DNA of 64,000 nucleotides from Candidatus Rhodoferax odensensis (GCA_016718405.1 JADKDJ010000003.1:62001-126000); one strand, 5' to 3'. Shown: positions 43,333 to 52,764, counted from the first letter of the stretch. Program-made: numbers and translations. Notes: generated from the letters alone by a model not told the origin.

Positions 43333-44271
43333 TCAGGAGACAAGACCCCGGTTGGTCTTGTCGTCGTGCATCACCAGATGCTGACCCGTTACCTGCTCAA
43401 ACAAATAGTCGGCAAAACGACTGGCGGCAGGTGACAGAGGTCGGTCCCTGCGGGTGAAAACAAAGAACTTGCGCCGCACCACCGGCTCCACCAGCGGCCG
43501 ACTCTGCAACTGGTGCAACTTGATCAGGGTGTTGGCGTAGGGTAGGCAGGTGGTCACACCCAATCCCGCGCTGACCATGGCCAAGGCGGTGGTCATGAAG
43601 CTGACTTCGTTGCTGGGCTGCAGGGACTGGTCGCTCAAACCTTCATGCAAGTCGACCCGCAGGCGCTGCGTGTACTCCCCCTGCAGGGCGATGACGGGAA
43701 AGCGCAGCGCCTCATTCCAGCGCACTTTTTTCTTCTTCTCCAGCGGATGGCCTTTGGGGAATACCACCACAAAGGGCAACTCGAACAGCGTGTGCGCCTC
43801 GATGTCCGACGAGGGCTCGCGCTCCGGACCAATGCCAAAGTCCACTTCACCGCTGTGCACCTTGCCCAGCACGCTTTCAACCAGGCAATCGAACAGCCGC
43901 ACCTGCACATCCGGGCATTGCTGTTTGAAACCGGCAATCACCTGTGGCAGCACCGAGCATGACATTAATTGCGGCGCGGCAATGCGCACCACGCCGCGCT
44001 TGAGCGCCTTCAGGTCGGCCAAGGTATCCAGGGCGCCATCCAGGTCTTGCAAGATTTTGGTCGCCAGCGGATAGAACTCGCGCCCGACCTCCGACAGCGC
44101 CACCTTACGTGTGCTGCGGTTGACCACCTGCACACCCAGGGTTTGCTCCAGTTCTTTGATCAGGCCACTGAGCGCCGACTGCGTGACGTGCAGGCTGGCC
44201 GCTGCGTCGGTGAAGCTGTTGGTGCCAGCCAGCGCACAGAAGGCGCGCAGTTGGCGCAGCGTCACATTCAT
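43333..44271 (-). CDS. LysR-family transcriptional regulator
   Basis: This 312-residue LysR-type regulator has helix-turn-helix SFTDAAASLHVTQSALSGLIKELEQTLG at about 19-46 and a C-terminal ligand-binding domain. It is divergent from the VOC/fumarylacetoacetase/maleylacetoacetate isomerase operon (108-bp gap) and is the probable activator of that operon with an aromatic intermediate as inducer. The gap is AT-rich and should hold the binding site, but I cannot pick one T-N11-A box with confidence. Its 3' end carries a stem-loop shared with convergent htpG. Confidence 0.92.
   Translation of the reverse strand: MNVTLRQLRAFCALAGTNSFTDAAASLHVTQSALSGLIKELEQTLGVQVVNRSTRKVALSEVGREFYPLATKILQDLDGALDTLADLKALKRGVVRIAAPQLMSCSVLPQVIAGFKQQCPDVQVRLFDCLVESVLGKVHSGEVDFGIGPEREPSSDIEAHTLFELPFVVVFPKGHPLEKKKKVRWNEALRFPVIALQGEYTQRLRVDLHEGLSDQSLQPSNEVSFMTTALAMVSAGLGVTTCLPYANTLIKLHQLQSRPLVEPVVRRKFFVFTRRDRPLSPAASRFADYLFEQVTGQHLVMHDDKTNRGLVS
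43339..43362. terminator. Hairpin between convergent htpG and lysR-type gene
   Basis: GACAAGACC and GGTCTTGTC form a perfect 9-bp stem around CCGGTT, 18 bp after the htpG stop and inside the last codons of the regulator gene. No long T-tract follows. Probably the htpG terminator. Confidence 0.5.
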
Positions 44272-44379
44272 AAGAAATTAGACTAAATTCATCATAAAAA
44301 TCTGTTTGAATGATAGATCAAAACGCACTCTAATCACTGTCAACGTGCCGTCAATCACCCTGCCTCCCTGGAGACTCCC

Positions 44380-44922
44380 ATGCTGATCAAGAAGATCCAC
44401 CACGTGGCCTACCGCTGCATCAACGCCAAGCAGACCGCCCTGTGGTACGAGAAGCACCTGGGCATGAAATTCGTGCTGGCCATTGCCGAGGACGAGGTGC
44501 CGTCGACCAAGGCGCCGGACCCCTACATGCACATCTTCATGGACGCCGGTGCGGGCAACGTGCTGGCCTTTTTTGAGCTGCCCAATTCCCCGCCCATGGA
44601 CCGCGACCGCAACACGCCAGCCTGGACCCAGCACCTGGCTTTCGAAGTGGGCAACATGGACGAGCTGCTGGCCGCCAAGGCGCGCCTGGAAGCTGACGGC
44701 ATCGAGGTGATTGGCGTGACCGACCACACCATCTTCAAATCAATCTATTTCTTTGACCCTAGCGGCCACCGGCTGGAGCTGGCCTGCAACACCGCCACAC
44801 CTGCCATGATGAAAGCGCTGGACGACGTGAAGTGGGACATGATCAACGAGTGGGACCGCACCAAGAAGGCCCCCAAACACGCCGCCTGGATGCATGACGG
44901 CAGCGGTTCGCCGCGCGCGTGA
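44380..44922 (+). CDS. VOC-family (glyoxalase/dioxygenase fold) protein
   Basis: This 180-residue vicinal-oxygen-chelate protein has likely metal ligands H8 (KKIHHVAY), H85 (TQHLAFEV) and E133 (GHRLELAC), the typical pattern. GGAG lies 6 nt before the ATG. It begins the operon with fumarylacetoacetase and maleylacetoacetate isomerase, whose start region follows within 55 bp. It is too short for 4-hydroxyphenylpyruvate dioxygenase, so it is probably a lyase, isomerase or small dioxygenase acting in the same pathway. Substrate unknown. Confidence 0.88.
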   Translation: MLIKKIHHVAYRCINAKQTALWYEKHLGMKFVLAIAEDEVPSTKAPDPYMHIFMDAGAGNVLAFFELPNSPPMDRDRNTPAWTQHLAFEVGNMDELLAAKARLEADGIEVIGVTDHTIFKSIYFFDPSGHRLELACNTATPAMMKALDDVKWDMINEWDRTKKAPKHAAWMHDGSGSPRA

Positions 44923-44974
44923 GACCGAACCCGCTGACGCCTTGCCGCTGGGCCCACCGCACCGGAACGCCACT

Positions 44975-46306
44975 TTGACAGCACTCAATGAAACCCACGA
45001 CCCCCAACTGCGCAGTTGGGTTGCATCCGCCAATACGCAGGGCAACGACTTCCCCATCCAGAACCTGCCCTTCGGCGCATTCAGTCGTGCCCACAGCCAA
45101 GAAGCGTTTCGCGTCGGCGTGGCCATTGGTGACCAGATTCTGGACCTGACGGCAGCGTACGCCAGCGGCGCGTTCAATGGGAGTGACGACGCACTGGCGG
45201 CGACGCAAGCCTGCTGTGTGCCCACGCTCAATGCCCTCATGGACCTGGGGCCGTCAGCCTGGTCGGCACTGCGCCTGGCCTTGTCACGCGCGCTGCGCCT
45301 AGGCGCGCCTGAACAGGCCCTGCTGGCTCCCTGCCTGCTGCCTCAGGACCAGGCGGAATTCGCCGTACCCGCACGCATCGGCGACTACACCGACTTCTAC
45401 ACCTCGGTGCACCACGCCACCAACATCGGCAAACTGCTGCGCCCCGACAACCCGCTGCTGCCCAACTACAAGTGGATGCCGATTGGCTACCACGGCCGGT
45501 CTTCCAGCATCGGCGTTTCGGGCCAGGCGGTGCGCCGCCCCATCAGCCAGGTGATGCGCCCCGGCGTCAGCGCGCCCGAGTTGGCCGCCAGCGCGCGCCT
45601 GGACTATGAGTTGGAGGTGGGTGTCTATCTGGGACGCGGTAACGCTTTGGGCGAGCCCATCGCCCTGGACCAGGCCGAGCAGCATGTGTTTGGCCTTTGC
45701 CTGTTCAATGACTGGTCGGCGCGCGACGTGCAGGGTTGGGAGTACCAGCCGCTGGGGCCCTTCCTGTCCAAGAACTTTGCCAGCACGGTGTCGCCCTGGG
45801 TGATCACGCTCGAAGCATTGGCCCCGTACCGCCAAGCCTGGACCCGCGCCGAGGGCGACCCCCAGCCCCTGCCTTACCTGGACTCGACGGCGCTGCGCTG
45901 CCAGGGCGCCATCAACATCGCACTGGAGGTCTACCTGCAAAGCGCGGCCATGCGCGATCAGGGCCTGCCACCGCACCGGGTATCGCACAGCAACTTCCGC
46001 GATGCCTACTGGACCGTCTCGCAGATGGTGGCGCATCACACGGTGGGCGGCTGCAACCTGCAAAGCGGCGACCTGCTGGGCAGCGGCACCCAGTCCGGCG
46101 CCGCCGCCGATGAGGCCGGTTCGCTGATGGAACTGTCACTGGGCGGCAAGCAGCCCCTGAGCCTGCCCAGTGGCGAGACACGCACCTTTCTGGAAGACGG
46201 CGACACCGTGGTGTTTCGCGGCCACTGCCAAGCCAACGGCGCGGCGCGCATTGGCTTTGGCGAAGTGCGCGGCACCGTGCTGCCGGCGCGCAGCCTGACC
46301 GCCTGA
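44975..46306 (+). CDS. fahA: Fumarylacetoacetase
   Basis: This ~443-residue enzyme splits fumarylacetoacetate into fumarate and acetoacetate, the last step of homogentisate breakdown. The N-terminal domain begins TALNETHDPQLRSWV, and the catalytic region contains YTDFYTSVHHATNIGKL, YKWMPIGYHGRSSSI and LFNDWSARDVQGWEY. I chose the TTG at 44975 because family N-termini begin just there; the only ATG in frame (44894) would overlap the VOC gene by 29 bp and add residues with no family support. Homogentisate dioxygenase is not in the window. Its stop lies in a tandem octamer repeat. Confidence 0.9.
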   Translation: MTALNETHDPQLRSWVASANTQGNDFPIQNLPFGAFSRAHSQEAFRVGVAIGDQILDLTAAYASGAFNGSDDALAATQACCVPTLNALMDLGPSAWSALRLALSRALRLGAPEQALLAPCLLPQDQAEFAVPARIGDYTDFYTSVHHATNIGKLLRPDNPLLPNYKWMPIGYHGRSSSIGVSGQAVRRPISQVMRPGVSAPELAASARLDYELEVGVYLGRGNALGEPIALDQAEQHVFGLCLFNDWSARDVQGWEYQPLGPFLSKNFASTVSPWVITLEALAPYRQAWTRAEGDPQPLPYLDSTALRCQGAINIALEVYLQSAAMRDQGLPPHRVSHSNFRDAYWTVSQMVAHHTVGGCNLQSGDLLGSGTQSGAAADEAGSLMELSLGGKQPLSLPSGETRTFLEDGDTVVFRGHCQANGAARIGFGEVRGTVLPARSLTA

Positions 46307-46322
46307 CCGCCTGACCGCCTGA
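46293..46322. repeat. Octamer tandem repeat at the fumarylacetoacetase stop
   Basis: Three exact copies of GCCTGACC plus a partial fourth span the stop codon. Each unit contains TGA, but only one is in frame. Slippage here would shift the spacing to the next gene rather than change the protein much. Confidence 0.85.
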
Positions 46323-46343
46323 AGGAAGGACTCGGCACCCATC

Positions 46344-46994
46344 ATGCTCCAGCTCTACAACTACTTTCGCAGTTCGGCCTCGTACCGTGTACGCATTGCG
46401 CTTGAACTCAAGTGCCTGCCCTACACCTACGTGCCGGTGCACCTGCTCAAGGACGGCGGCGCCCAGCACACGCCGCAGTATCAGCAGGTGAACCCCGCCG
46501 AGCTGGTGCCCACGCTGGTGGACGACGCCGGCCACGCCCTGGGCCAGTCACTGGCCATCATGGAGTACCTAGACGAAACCCAACCCGAGCCCGCTCTGCT
46601 GCCCCGCGACGCTTTGGGACGCGCCCGCGTGCGCGCGCTGGCGCAGACCGTCGCCTGCGAGATTCACCCGCTCAACAACCTGCGCGTGCTGCAGTACCTG
46701 GAGCACGACCTGAAGGTGGAGGAGGCCGCCAGAGCCGATTGGTACCGCCACTGGATCACGCTGGGCTTCACCGCGCTGGAGCGCATGCTGGCCAACAACC
46801 CCGCCACCGGCCGCTTTTGCCACGGTGACACGCCGGGACTGGCGGACTGCTGCCTGGTTCCGCAGGTTGCCAACTCGCGCAGGTTTGATACACCGCTGCA
46901 GGCGTTTCCGACGATTCGGCGCATTGAAGAGGCTTGCCTGGCACTGCGGGCGTTTCAACGGGCGGCACCGGGGGTGCAGCCGGATGCGGTATAG
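46344..46994 (+). CDS. maiA: Maleylacetoacetate isomerase (zeta-class GST family)
   Basis: This 216-residue glutathione S-transferase-fold enzyme has the N-terminal motif YFRSSASYRVRIALELK (about 7-23), NPAELVPTLVDD, and SLAIMEYLDET. It converts maleylacetoacetate to fumarylacetoacetate with glutathione. It follows fumarylacetoacetase by 37 bp, as expected for the homogentisate pathway. Maleylpyruvate isomerase of the gentisate pathway has the same fold and cannot be excluded by sequence alone; the adjacent full-length fumarylacetoacetase favours MaiA. Confidence 0.9.
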   Translation: MLQLYNYFRSSASYRVRIALELKCLPYTYVPVHLLKDGGAQHTPQYQQVNPAELVPTLVDDAGHALGQSLAIMEYLDETQPEPALLPRDALGRARVRALAQTVACEIHPLNNLRVLQYLEHDLKVEEAARADWYRHWITLGFTALERMLANNPATGRFCHGDTPGLADCCLVPQVANSRRFDTPLQAFPTIRRIEEACLALRAFQRAAPGVQPDAV

Positions 46995-47052
46995 GGGAGA
47001 GTGCTACCTGGCGTGGCGGAGCTGACGCCCTACCTCACACACCTGAAACCGC

Positions 47053-48180
47053 TCACGACGATCCGTAGCGGCCCGGTGACGATGACTTGAGCGTTGTGTT
47101 GGCAAGCGGTCGAGATGTGTCACCCGTTTTGACCTGCGACACGAGCCCCTGCGCCATCTGAACTTGATTGCGCCCGCCACCTTTGGCACGGTACAGAGCC
47201 TCATCCGCGTCACGCACCGCAATGTCCTGGCTGCTTTGTTCGGGATTCGACAAGCCCAGCCCGATGCTCACTGAAAGGCGACCCGCGGTCGGATCTGGCG
47301 ACGCCTGAACGGCTTGCCGAAGTTTCTCTGCGACTTGGTGCGCGGCAGACAGGTCAGTGGTGGGGAGCAGGGCCAGAAATTCTTCGCCGCCAAAACGGGC
47401 GCAGAAGTCACTCTCGCGCAGTGCTGCCTGCATGGTCGCTGCGACCCGTTGCAATACCTGATCGCCGACCGCGTGGCCATACGTGTCGTTGACTTGCTTG
47501 AAGTGGTCAATGTCGATCATCAGCACGGCATAGACACTCTTGGATCGCTTCATTCTCAAGAACTCAGTTTGAAGCCGCTCATTGGCAGCCAGACGGTTGG
47601 GCAGGTGGGTCAGCACATCCCTTCTGGCGAGTTGAGTCACGATGGTGCGAAACCTGAGGGCGATACCAAACAGCATCAATACCAGCATCGAGCGGCTGGC
47701 GACAGCTTCGGTCCACGCTTCCCCGGCGGCGTCAGGGAGAATCAGCCTGGGTGCCAGCATTTGCGTGCTGATGGTCAACGCGATGCAGATGACCGACCAA
47801 CTCAGTCCGGCCCGAGGGCCAATCAGCAGGGTGGCGGCCAGCGGCAGAATGCCAAGCCACCACGGTGAAGAAACCATGCCATAGCGAACAGGAAGAACAA
47901 GACAAAACGCGCAGAGCGCAAGGCCAAGGTGCAAGACGAGCAGAAAGTGGCGACGATCGCGCCAGTACATCACGGTCAACAAGGTGACGCCCACCGCACC
48001 AACAACGTTGATCCAGTAACCCGTTGCCATGCCATCAATTTGTTCGTTCGCATAACGCAACCCGGCGAACACAACATTGGAGAACATTGCCGCAGCGAGG
48101 GCTACCAGAAAGAAGTGATCTTCGGCAGTCCGGTCTTTGGCACGGGCGACGAAGTGTTTGACGAGGTTGTTGAGGGGCAT
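47053..48180 (-). CDS. Membrane diguanylate cyclase (GGDEF)
   Basis: This 375-residue protein has six or so hydrophobic segments between residues 25 and 190 and then a GGDEF domain. The catalytic motif is GGEEF at 264-268, and the RxxD inhibitory site is RESD at 255-258. The C-terminal tail of about 35 residues is serine-rich. It should produce c-di-GMP at the inner membrane; the N-terminal membrane part has no recognised sensory domain. It is a single gene convergent with maiA and followed upstream by pldA. Confidence 0.9.
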   Translation of the reverse strand: MPLNNLVKHFVARAKDRTAEDHFFLVALAAAMFSNVVFAGLRYANEQIDGMATGYWINVVGAVGVTLLTVMYWRDRRHFLLVLHLGLALCAFCLVLPVRYGMVSSPWWLGILPLAATLLIGPRAGLSWSVICIALTISTQMLAPRLILPDAAGEAWTEAVASRSMLVLMLFGIALRFRTIVTQLARRDVLTHLPNRLAANERLQTEFLRMKRSKSVYAVLMIDIDHFKQVNDTYGHAVGDQVLQRVAATMQAALRESDFCARFGGEEFLALLPTTDLSAAHQVAEKLRQAVQASPDPTAGRLSVSIGLGLSNPEQSSQDIAVRDADEALYRAKGGGRNQVQMAQGLVSQVKTGDTSRPLANTTLKSSSPGRYGSS

Positions 48181-48258
48181 TTTGGCTCTACTGCGGGAAT
48201 CATAGGCGATGGGTGAGCCCTCACCGACGCCCTTGACTGGTCGGCGCCCGACGCGGCA

Positions 48259-49425
48259 CTACCAGTCCACCAGGCTCAAGCCGACACTGAGTGCAGTGCG
48301 CCGACGGTTGTAGTCCACCAACGAGTCGCCATAGCCGCTGAACAACTGGGTGTGCAAGCGCAGCCCACTCTTGCCGAACGGTTGACCGGCGTCGCCCAAG
48401 GTGCGAAGCCACTCCAAGCGCAGTGCGCCCCGGCCCTGGGCACGAAGAGAGTGGCGCACGGTCACGCCAAAGGTGTTGCGGGGATTCGCGTCCCAGTAGC
48501 CGACCACTTCACCGCGTCCGATGAAGTCGCTGATATCGGGGTTGTCGTCATCGGCCGCCGCTTCAGGTGTGCGTTGCCACACACGGCCGGTCAGACGCAA
48601 CTTGTCGCCCTTCTCGATACCGGCCAGCACAACCGTGCGGTTCCAGCTGCGTGACAGGGGCAGGCTCTGGCCGTTGGACTGATGTACGGCGCTCACGCCC
48701 GCGTAGCGCAAGCGCCAACCCAGAGGCAGCGTTGCGTCAATAGGATAGATGTAAGTGATTTCAGGCTCGTGGTCGGTGGTGCGAAATGGGCGCGACAAAC
48801 CGGGGTTGAAGAACTGCCAATACGACTGCTGTGAGTAGCCAAACCACAGCGAGTCGCGCGCCAGCGAGTTGCCGCTGAGCAGCCCTTGTGCAATCTTGGT
48901 GCGCACCGAGAGCTGGATACGCGTTTCGTTGCGGCTGTAGGGCAGGGCGCTCGTCGCAGTGTGGTCGGCCGATGGTGACGTCGGTTGCGTGTTGACGCTG
49001 TCGGAGGTGATCAACGACAGGCTGATCGGCCGGTAACCCCGGATGCTGAAGGTGCCACAGTCACTGCCGGCCTCCAGTTCCCAGAAGCGCGACAGCTCCG
49101 AAAAGCGGGGGTTAGAGCAATCGTGTGCTGTGGGCGCTGTCATGACGATGGTTACCGGCGGCGTTGCTTCGGCATTACCGAGCGTAGTGGGCTGCGCTTT
49201 GGCCCCAGGGACCGATGCTGCGGACATGGGCGTGAGTTTTCCACCGGCCTGTTCGGTCGCCCAGCGATCGAAGCACGACAGTCGTGCGTCCTTGTCCTGC
49301 ACCAGGCGCGCACATTGCTGCCAACCGACATCGGGCGCCACGGTCTGGGCGCTCACATCAGTGAACCCACCCAGCCCCAGGACACAGGCGCCAAAAATGC
49401 CTGTGAACCTTATCCAATGGATCAT
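48259..49425 (-). CDS. pldA: Outer membrane phospholipase A
   Basis: This 388-residue outer membrane beta-barrel phospholipase has signal peptide MIHWIRFTGIFGACVLGLGGFTDVSAQ. The active-site residues fit OMPLA geometry: H248 and S250 in HQSNGQS and N262 in SRSWNR. NPGLSRPFRTTDHEPE and the C-terminal LSVGLSLVDW with terminal aromatic residue suit barrel insertion. A ~120-residue extra N-terminal part contains a QQCARLVQDKDARLSCFD cysteine motif seen in other betaproteobacterial members. I chose ATG 49425, with GGAG 5 nt upstream. It degrades phospholipids in the outer leaflet when activated by membrane damage. Confidence 0.92.
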   Translation of the reverse strand: MIHWIRFTGIFGACVLGLGGFTDVSAQTVAPDVGWQQCARLVQDKDARLSCFDRWATEQAGGKLTPMSAASVPGAKAQPTTLGNAEATPPVTIVMTAPTAHDCSNPRFSELSRFWELEAGSDCGTFSIRGYRPISLSLITSDSVNTQPTSPSADHTATSALPYSRNETRIQLSVRTKIAQGLLSGNSLARDSLWFGYSQQSYWQFFNPGLSRPFRTTDHEPEITYIYPIDATLPLGWRLRYAGVSAVHQSNGQSLPLSRSWNRTVVLAGIEKGDKLRLTGRVWQRTPEAAADDDNPDISDFIGRGEVVGYWDANPRNTFGVTVRHSLRAQGRGALRLEWLRTLGDAGQPFGKSGLRLHTQLFSGYGDSLVDYNRRRTALSVGLSLVDW

Positions 49426-49453
49426 GTTTGCTCCCAAATACATAGCAAATTCA

Positions 49454-51604
49454 TCAAACTGCAGAAGGCGCCACAGCCGCCTGACCCTTGGCCGCATCGA
49501 GCGCCTTCTGGGCGAACTCGGCGCGCAGGGCACGCAGTTTCTCGCGCGGGTCTTCCTTGACCGTGGTTTTGTCCAGCGCCATCTCGGCAATGAAGCGGCT
49601 GGGCTGACCCGGCACCTGTTCACGCCCCTTCTTGCGCCGTTTGGCCCAGCTCACGCTCAGGCTGCGCTGGGCACGGGTAATGCCGACGTACATCAGGCGG
49701 CGCTCTTCCTGCACCCGGGTCAGCTGATCCGCCTGCGCCTGCAGCGCGTCGGTGGCATCTTCCTTCTCCAACACGCTGTCGGACAGCTTGAACGGCAGCA
49801 GCCCTTCGTTCACCCCCACCAGCATCACGTGCGGCCACTCCAGGCCCTTGGCGGCGTGCAAGGTGGAGAGCGTCACCACATTCTGGTCTTGCTCGCGCTC
49901 GGAGATGGTGGACAGCAGCGAGACCGTTTGCGCCACTTCCAACAAAGACTTGCGCTCGCCCGGTGTGCCGGTGCCGGCGGTATCGTCCAATTGGCCACCG
50001 CAGCGCAACGCCATCCAGTCGCAAAACTCCAGCACGTTGCCCCAGCGCGCTTGGGCGGCCTTGGGTGACTCTTCGCCGTCGTACAGGTGCTGCTCGTAGC
50101 CGATCTCCTTGAGCCAATCCAGCAAGAAGGCCTTGGCCGCCTCGGCCCCCATGGTGTGGCGGGCGCGGAACTCAAGGTCGTTCACATACCGGCCGAATTC
50201 GTGCAGGCTCCCCACCGCCTTGTTGCTCATCACCGCACCCAGCGAGGACGAGAACAGCGCGGCAAACAGACTTTGCTTGTAACGCGAGGCAAAGCCACCC
50301 AATTGGCTCAGGGTCTGGTGGCCGATGCCACGCTTGGGCGTGGTGACCGCGCGCAAGAAAGCCGGGTCGTCATCATTGTTGATCCACAACCGAAACCAGC
50401 CACACAGGTCCTTTATTTCAGCGCGATCAAAGAAGCTCGTCCCCCCCGACACCTTGTAGGGAATTTGCGCCTTGCGCAAAGCCTGCTCAAACACGCGCGC
50501 CTGGTGGTTGGCGCGATACAGCACGGCAAAGTCGCGAAACTCCTTGTGCTGCGTGGCAGACGTTGCGCCGGCGTCTTGCCCGGCACGCAGACTCTGGATG
50601 CGCGCCACGGCGCGCTCGGCCTCGTGCGCCTCGTTGTCGGCGTCCACCACCCGCACTGGCTCACCTTCGCCCAGATCGCTCCACAGGTTCTTGGGGAAGA
50701 GCTTGGGGTTGGGGCCGATCACGTTGTTGGCCGCGCGCAGAATGGCGCCGGTACTGCGGTAGTTCTGCTCCAGCTTGATCACCTTGAGCGCCGGGTAGTC
50801 CAGCGGTAAGCTCTTCAAGTTGTCCAGCGTGGCGCCACGCCAGCCGTAGATGGATTGGTCGTCGTCACCCACGGCCGTAAAGCGCGCCGGCTTGCCAGCC
50901 TCGCCACCGACCAACAGTTTGAGCAAGGCGTACTGGGTGGCGTTGGTGTCCTGGTACTCGTCGACCAGCACGTGGCCCATTTGCGCCTGCCACTTGGCGC
51001 GCACCTCCGGGTGCTCTTGCAGCAGCTTGAGCGGCATGCGAATCAGGTCGTCAAAGTCCACGCTCTGGTAGGCCGTCAGTCGCTCTTCGTAACGGCCCAT
51101 GACCAACGCAATTTGGCGCTCACCGTCGTTGCTGGCCTGCGCTTGCGCCTGCTCGGCGGTGAGGCCCTGGTTCTTCCAGGCGCTGATGGTCCACTGCCAC
51201 TGGCGCGCCGTGGCGGCGTCCACGGTGCCGCCCGCGTCCTTGAGGATGCTGGTCACGTCGTCTGAATCCAGAATCGAGAACTGGGCTTTGAGGCCCAGCG
51301 CCTGCCCGTCCTGGCGCAGCATGCGCACGCCCAAAGCGTGGAAGGTGCAAATCAGCACCTCCTTGGCCGGGTTGCCGATCAGCCCCTTGGCGCGCTCGCG
51401 CATTTCGGCCGCAGCCTTGTTGGTAAACGTGATGGCGGCGATCCGCGCCGGGGTCATGCCGGACTGGATCAGCCGCGCGATTTTGTGCGTGATGACGCGC
51501 GTTTTGCCCGATCCGGCGCCAGCGAGCACCAGGCAGGGGCCATGCAGGTAGTTGACGGCTTCTTGCTGGGCCAGATTGAGGCCAGAGGTGGGGGGGGATG
51601 ACAT
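49454..51604 (-). CDS. rep: ATP-dependent DNA helicase Rep (UvrD family)
   Basis: This 716-residue SF1A helicase has Walker A AGAGSGKT (about 29-36), motif II VLVDEYQDTN, motif III AVGDDDQSIYGWRGA, motif IV KLEQNYRSTGAIL and motif VI ERRLMYVGITRAQ. Order and spacing fit Rep/UvrD/PcrA; overall similarity to Rep (GPCLVLAGAGSGKTRVITHKIARLI) is best, but UvrD-like annotation is also defensible. It unwinds 3'-5' and helps replication through obstacles. The C-terminus is lysine- and alanine-rich. It precedes pldA by 28 bp, with no functional link. Confidence 0.92.
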   Translation of the reverse strand: MSSPPTSGLNLAQQEAVNYLHGPCLVLAGAGSGKTRVITHKIARLIQSGMTPARIAAITFTNKAAAEMRERAKGLIGNPAKEVLICTFHALGVRMLRQDGQALGLKAQFSILDSDDVTSILKDAGGTVDAATARQWQWTISAWKNQGLTAEQAQAQASNDGERQIALVMGRYEERLTAYQSVDFDDLIRMPLKLLQEHPEVRAKWQAQMGHVLVDEYQDTNATQYALLKLLVGGEAGKPARFTAVGDDDQSIYGWRGATLDNLKSLPLDYPALKVIKLEQNYRSTGAILRAANNVIGPNPKLFPKNLWSDLGEGEPVRVVDADNEAHEAERAVARIQSLRAGQDAGATSATQHKEFRDFAVLYRANHQARVFEQALRKAQIPYKVSGGTSFFDRAEIKDLCGWFRLWINNDDDPAFLRAVTTPKRGIGHQTLSQLGGFASRYKQSLFAALFSSSLGAVMSNKAVGSLHEFGRYVNDLEFRARHTMGAEAAKAFLLDWLKEIGYEQHLYDGEESPKAAQARWGNVLEFCDWMALRCGGQLDDTAGTGTPGERKSLLEVAQTVSLLSTISEREQDQNVVTLSTLHAAKGLEWPHVMLVGVNEGLLPFKLSDSVLEKEDATDALQAQADQLTRVQEERRLMYVGITRAQRSLSVSWAKRRKKGREQVPGQPSRFIAEMALDKTTVKEDPREKLRALRAEFAQKALDAAKGQAAVAPSAV

Positions 51605-51678
51605 GCGGGGGACGGGACGAAGCCGGGAATGATACCGGTTGCTCGTCGGCCAGCGGCAAGTGCTGCAACAATACGCCA

Positions 51679-52644
51679 GTGCTGCCCATCCTGCTGGTTA
51701 CCTTTCCCTTCTTCGCCCTGGTGCTGTGCGGCTACGTCGCGGCGCGAGCCCGCATGCTGCCATTGGAAGCCATACCCGGCCTGAACGGCTTCGTGCTGTA
51801 CTTTGCGCTACCGAGCATGTTGTACCGCTTTGGCGCCACGACGCCGATCGCGCAACTGCTCGATGCCCGCGTCTTTCTGACCTGGCTGCTGTGCGCCTTG
51901 ATCATGGTTGGATTCACGATTGCCGTCAGCCTAAACCAACGCATCCGCTGGAACGACGCCTCGTTTGGCGCGCTGGTGGCGGCATTCCCCAACACCGGCT
52001 TCATGGGCGTTCCGCTGCTGGTGGCCTTGCTGGGGGCTCAAGCCGCCGGCCCGATCATCGTCACCATCGTGGTGGACATGGTCATCACGACTTCGTTGTG
52101 CATCGCGTTGTCGCGACTGGATGGCGCAGACCAGCACGGCATGGCGGTGGCCCTGCGCAATGCGCTCAAGGGCGTGCTGCGCAACCCCTTGCCGTGGGCG
52201 ATCCTGCTGGGCGGCGTGGCCTCGGCCATCGGCATGGAGTTGCCCGGGCCCGTCAGCAAGACCGTCGGCTTGCTCGCCGATGCAGCCTCGCCCGTGGCCT
52301 TGTTCACCATCGGCGCGGTGCTGGCGCGCTCGCAAATGCTGGCGGCCTTGCACAAACATGAGCCCATTCCGCTGGGGGACTATCTGCCGGTAGCCGGCTT
52401 CAAGCTGCTGTTGCATCCGCTGCTGGTGTTGCTGGTGGGCGCGATGGCCATCCGCATGGGCGTGGCGCTGGAGCGCTTCAGCCTCACCGTGATGGTGCTG
52501 ATCGCGGCCCTGCCCAGCGCCAGCAACGTCTCGCTGCTGGCCGAGCGTTTTGGTGCCGACAACGGACGCGTCGCGCGCATCATCCTGGTCTCGACAGCGG
52601 CGGCCTTCTTCACCTTCTCGGGCGCTGTGGCGCTGCTCGCCTGA
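51679..52644 (+). CDS. AEC (auxin efflux carrier) family transporter
   Basis: This 321-residue inner-membrane permease has about ten hydrophobic segments. The N-terminal half contains NGFVLYFALPSMLYRFGA and the central ALVAAFPNTGFMGVPLLVALLG block; the C-terminal half has VMVLIAALPSASNVSLLAERF. These are AEC family hallmarks. I chose GTG 51679 (VLPILLVTFPFFAL), because the preceding 27 residues of the frame are polar and cysteine-rich and would place a tail before the first membrane segment. Likely exports organic acids or similar anions; substrate unknown. It is convergent with priA across two repeat copies. Confidence 0.88.
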   Translation: MLPILLVTFPFFALVLCGYVAARARMLPLEAIPGLNGFVLYFALPSMLYRFGATTPIAQLLDARVFLTWLLCALIMVGFTIAVSLNQRIRWNDASFGALVAAFPNTGFMGVPLLVALLGAQAAGPIIVTIVVDMVITTSLCIALSRLDGADQHGMAVALRNALKGVLRNPLPWAILLGGVASAIGMELPGPVSKTVGLLADAASPVALFTIGAVLARSQMLAALHKHEPIPLGDYLPVAGFKLLLHPLLVLLVGAMAIRMGVALERFSLTVMVLIAALPSASNVSLLAERFGADNGRVARIILVSTAAAFFTFSGAVALLA

Positions 52645-52647
52645 TAC

Positions 52648-52689
52648 CTTGCGGGACAGACCGGAGCGTAGCGACGCTCTGTCCTCAAC
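52648..52689 (-). repeat. Dispersed stem-loop repeat, copy D (second of a tandem pair, reverse orientation)
   Basis: Reverse-oriented copy of the same repeat, shortened to 42 bp by a smaller loop (GCGT-CGCT-ACGC on its own strand). It starts 3 bp after the stop of the AEC transporter gene. The 13-bp spacer to copy E resembles the spacer between copies B and C. Confidence 0.85.
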
Positions 52690-52702
52690 TGATCGGGGAG
52701 GT

Positions 52703-52751
52703 CTTGCGGGACAGACCGCAGGCTGCGAAGCAGGCCAGCTCTGTCCTCAAC
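52703..52751 (-). repeat. Dispersed stem-loop repeat, copy E (first of a tandem pair, reverse orientation)
   Basis: Reverse-oriented 49-bp copy, inner stem GGCCTGC-TTC-GCAGCC. It ends 13 bp before the priA stop codon. Copies D and E together fill the gap between two convergent genes, as copies B and C do at 5.1 kb. Confidence 0.85.
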
Positions 52752-52764
52752 CGATCAGGGGAAT

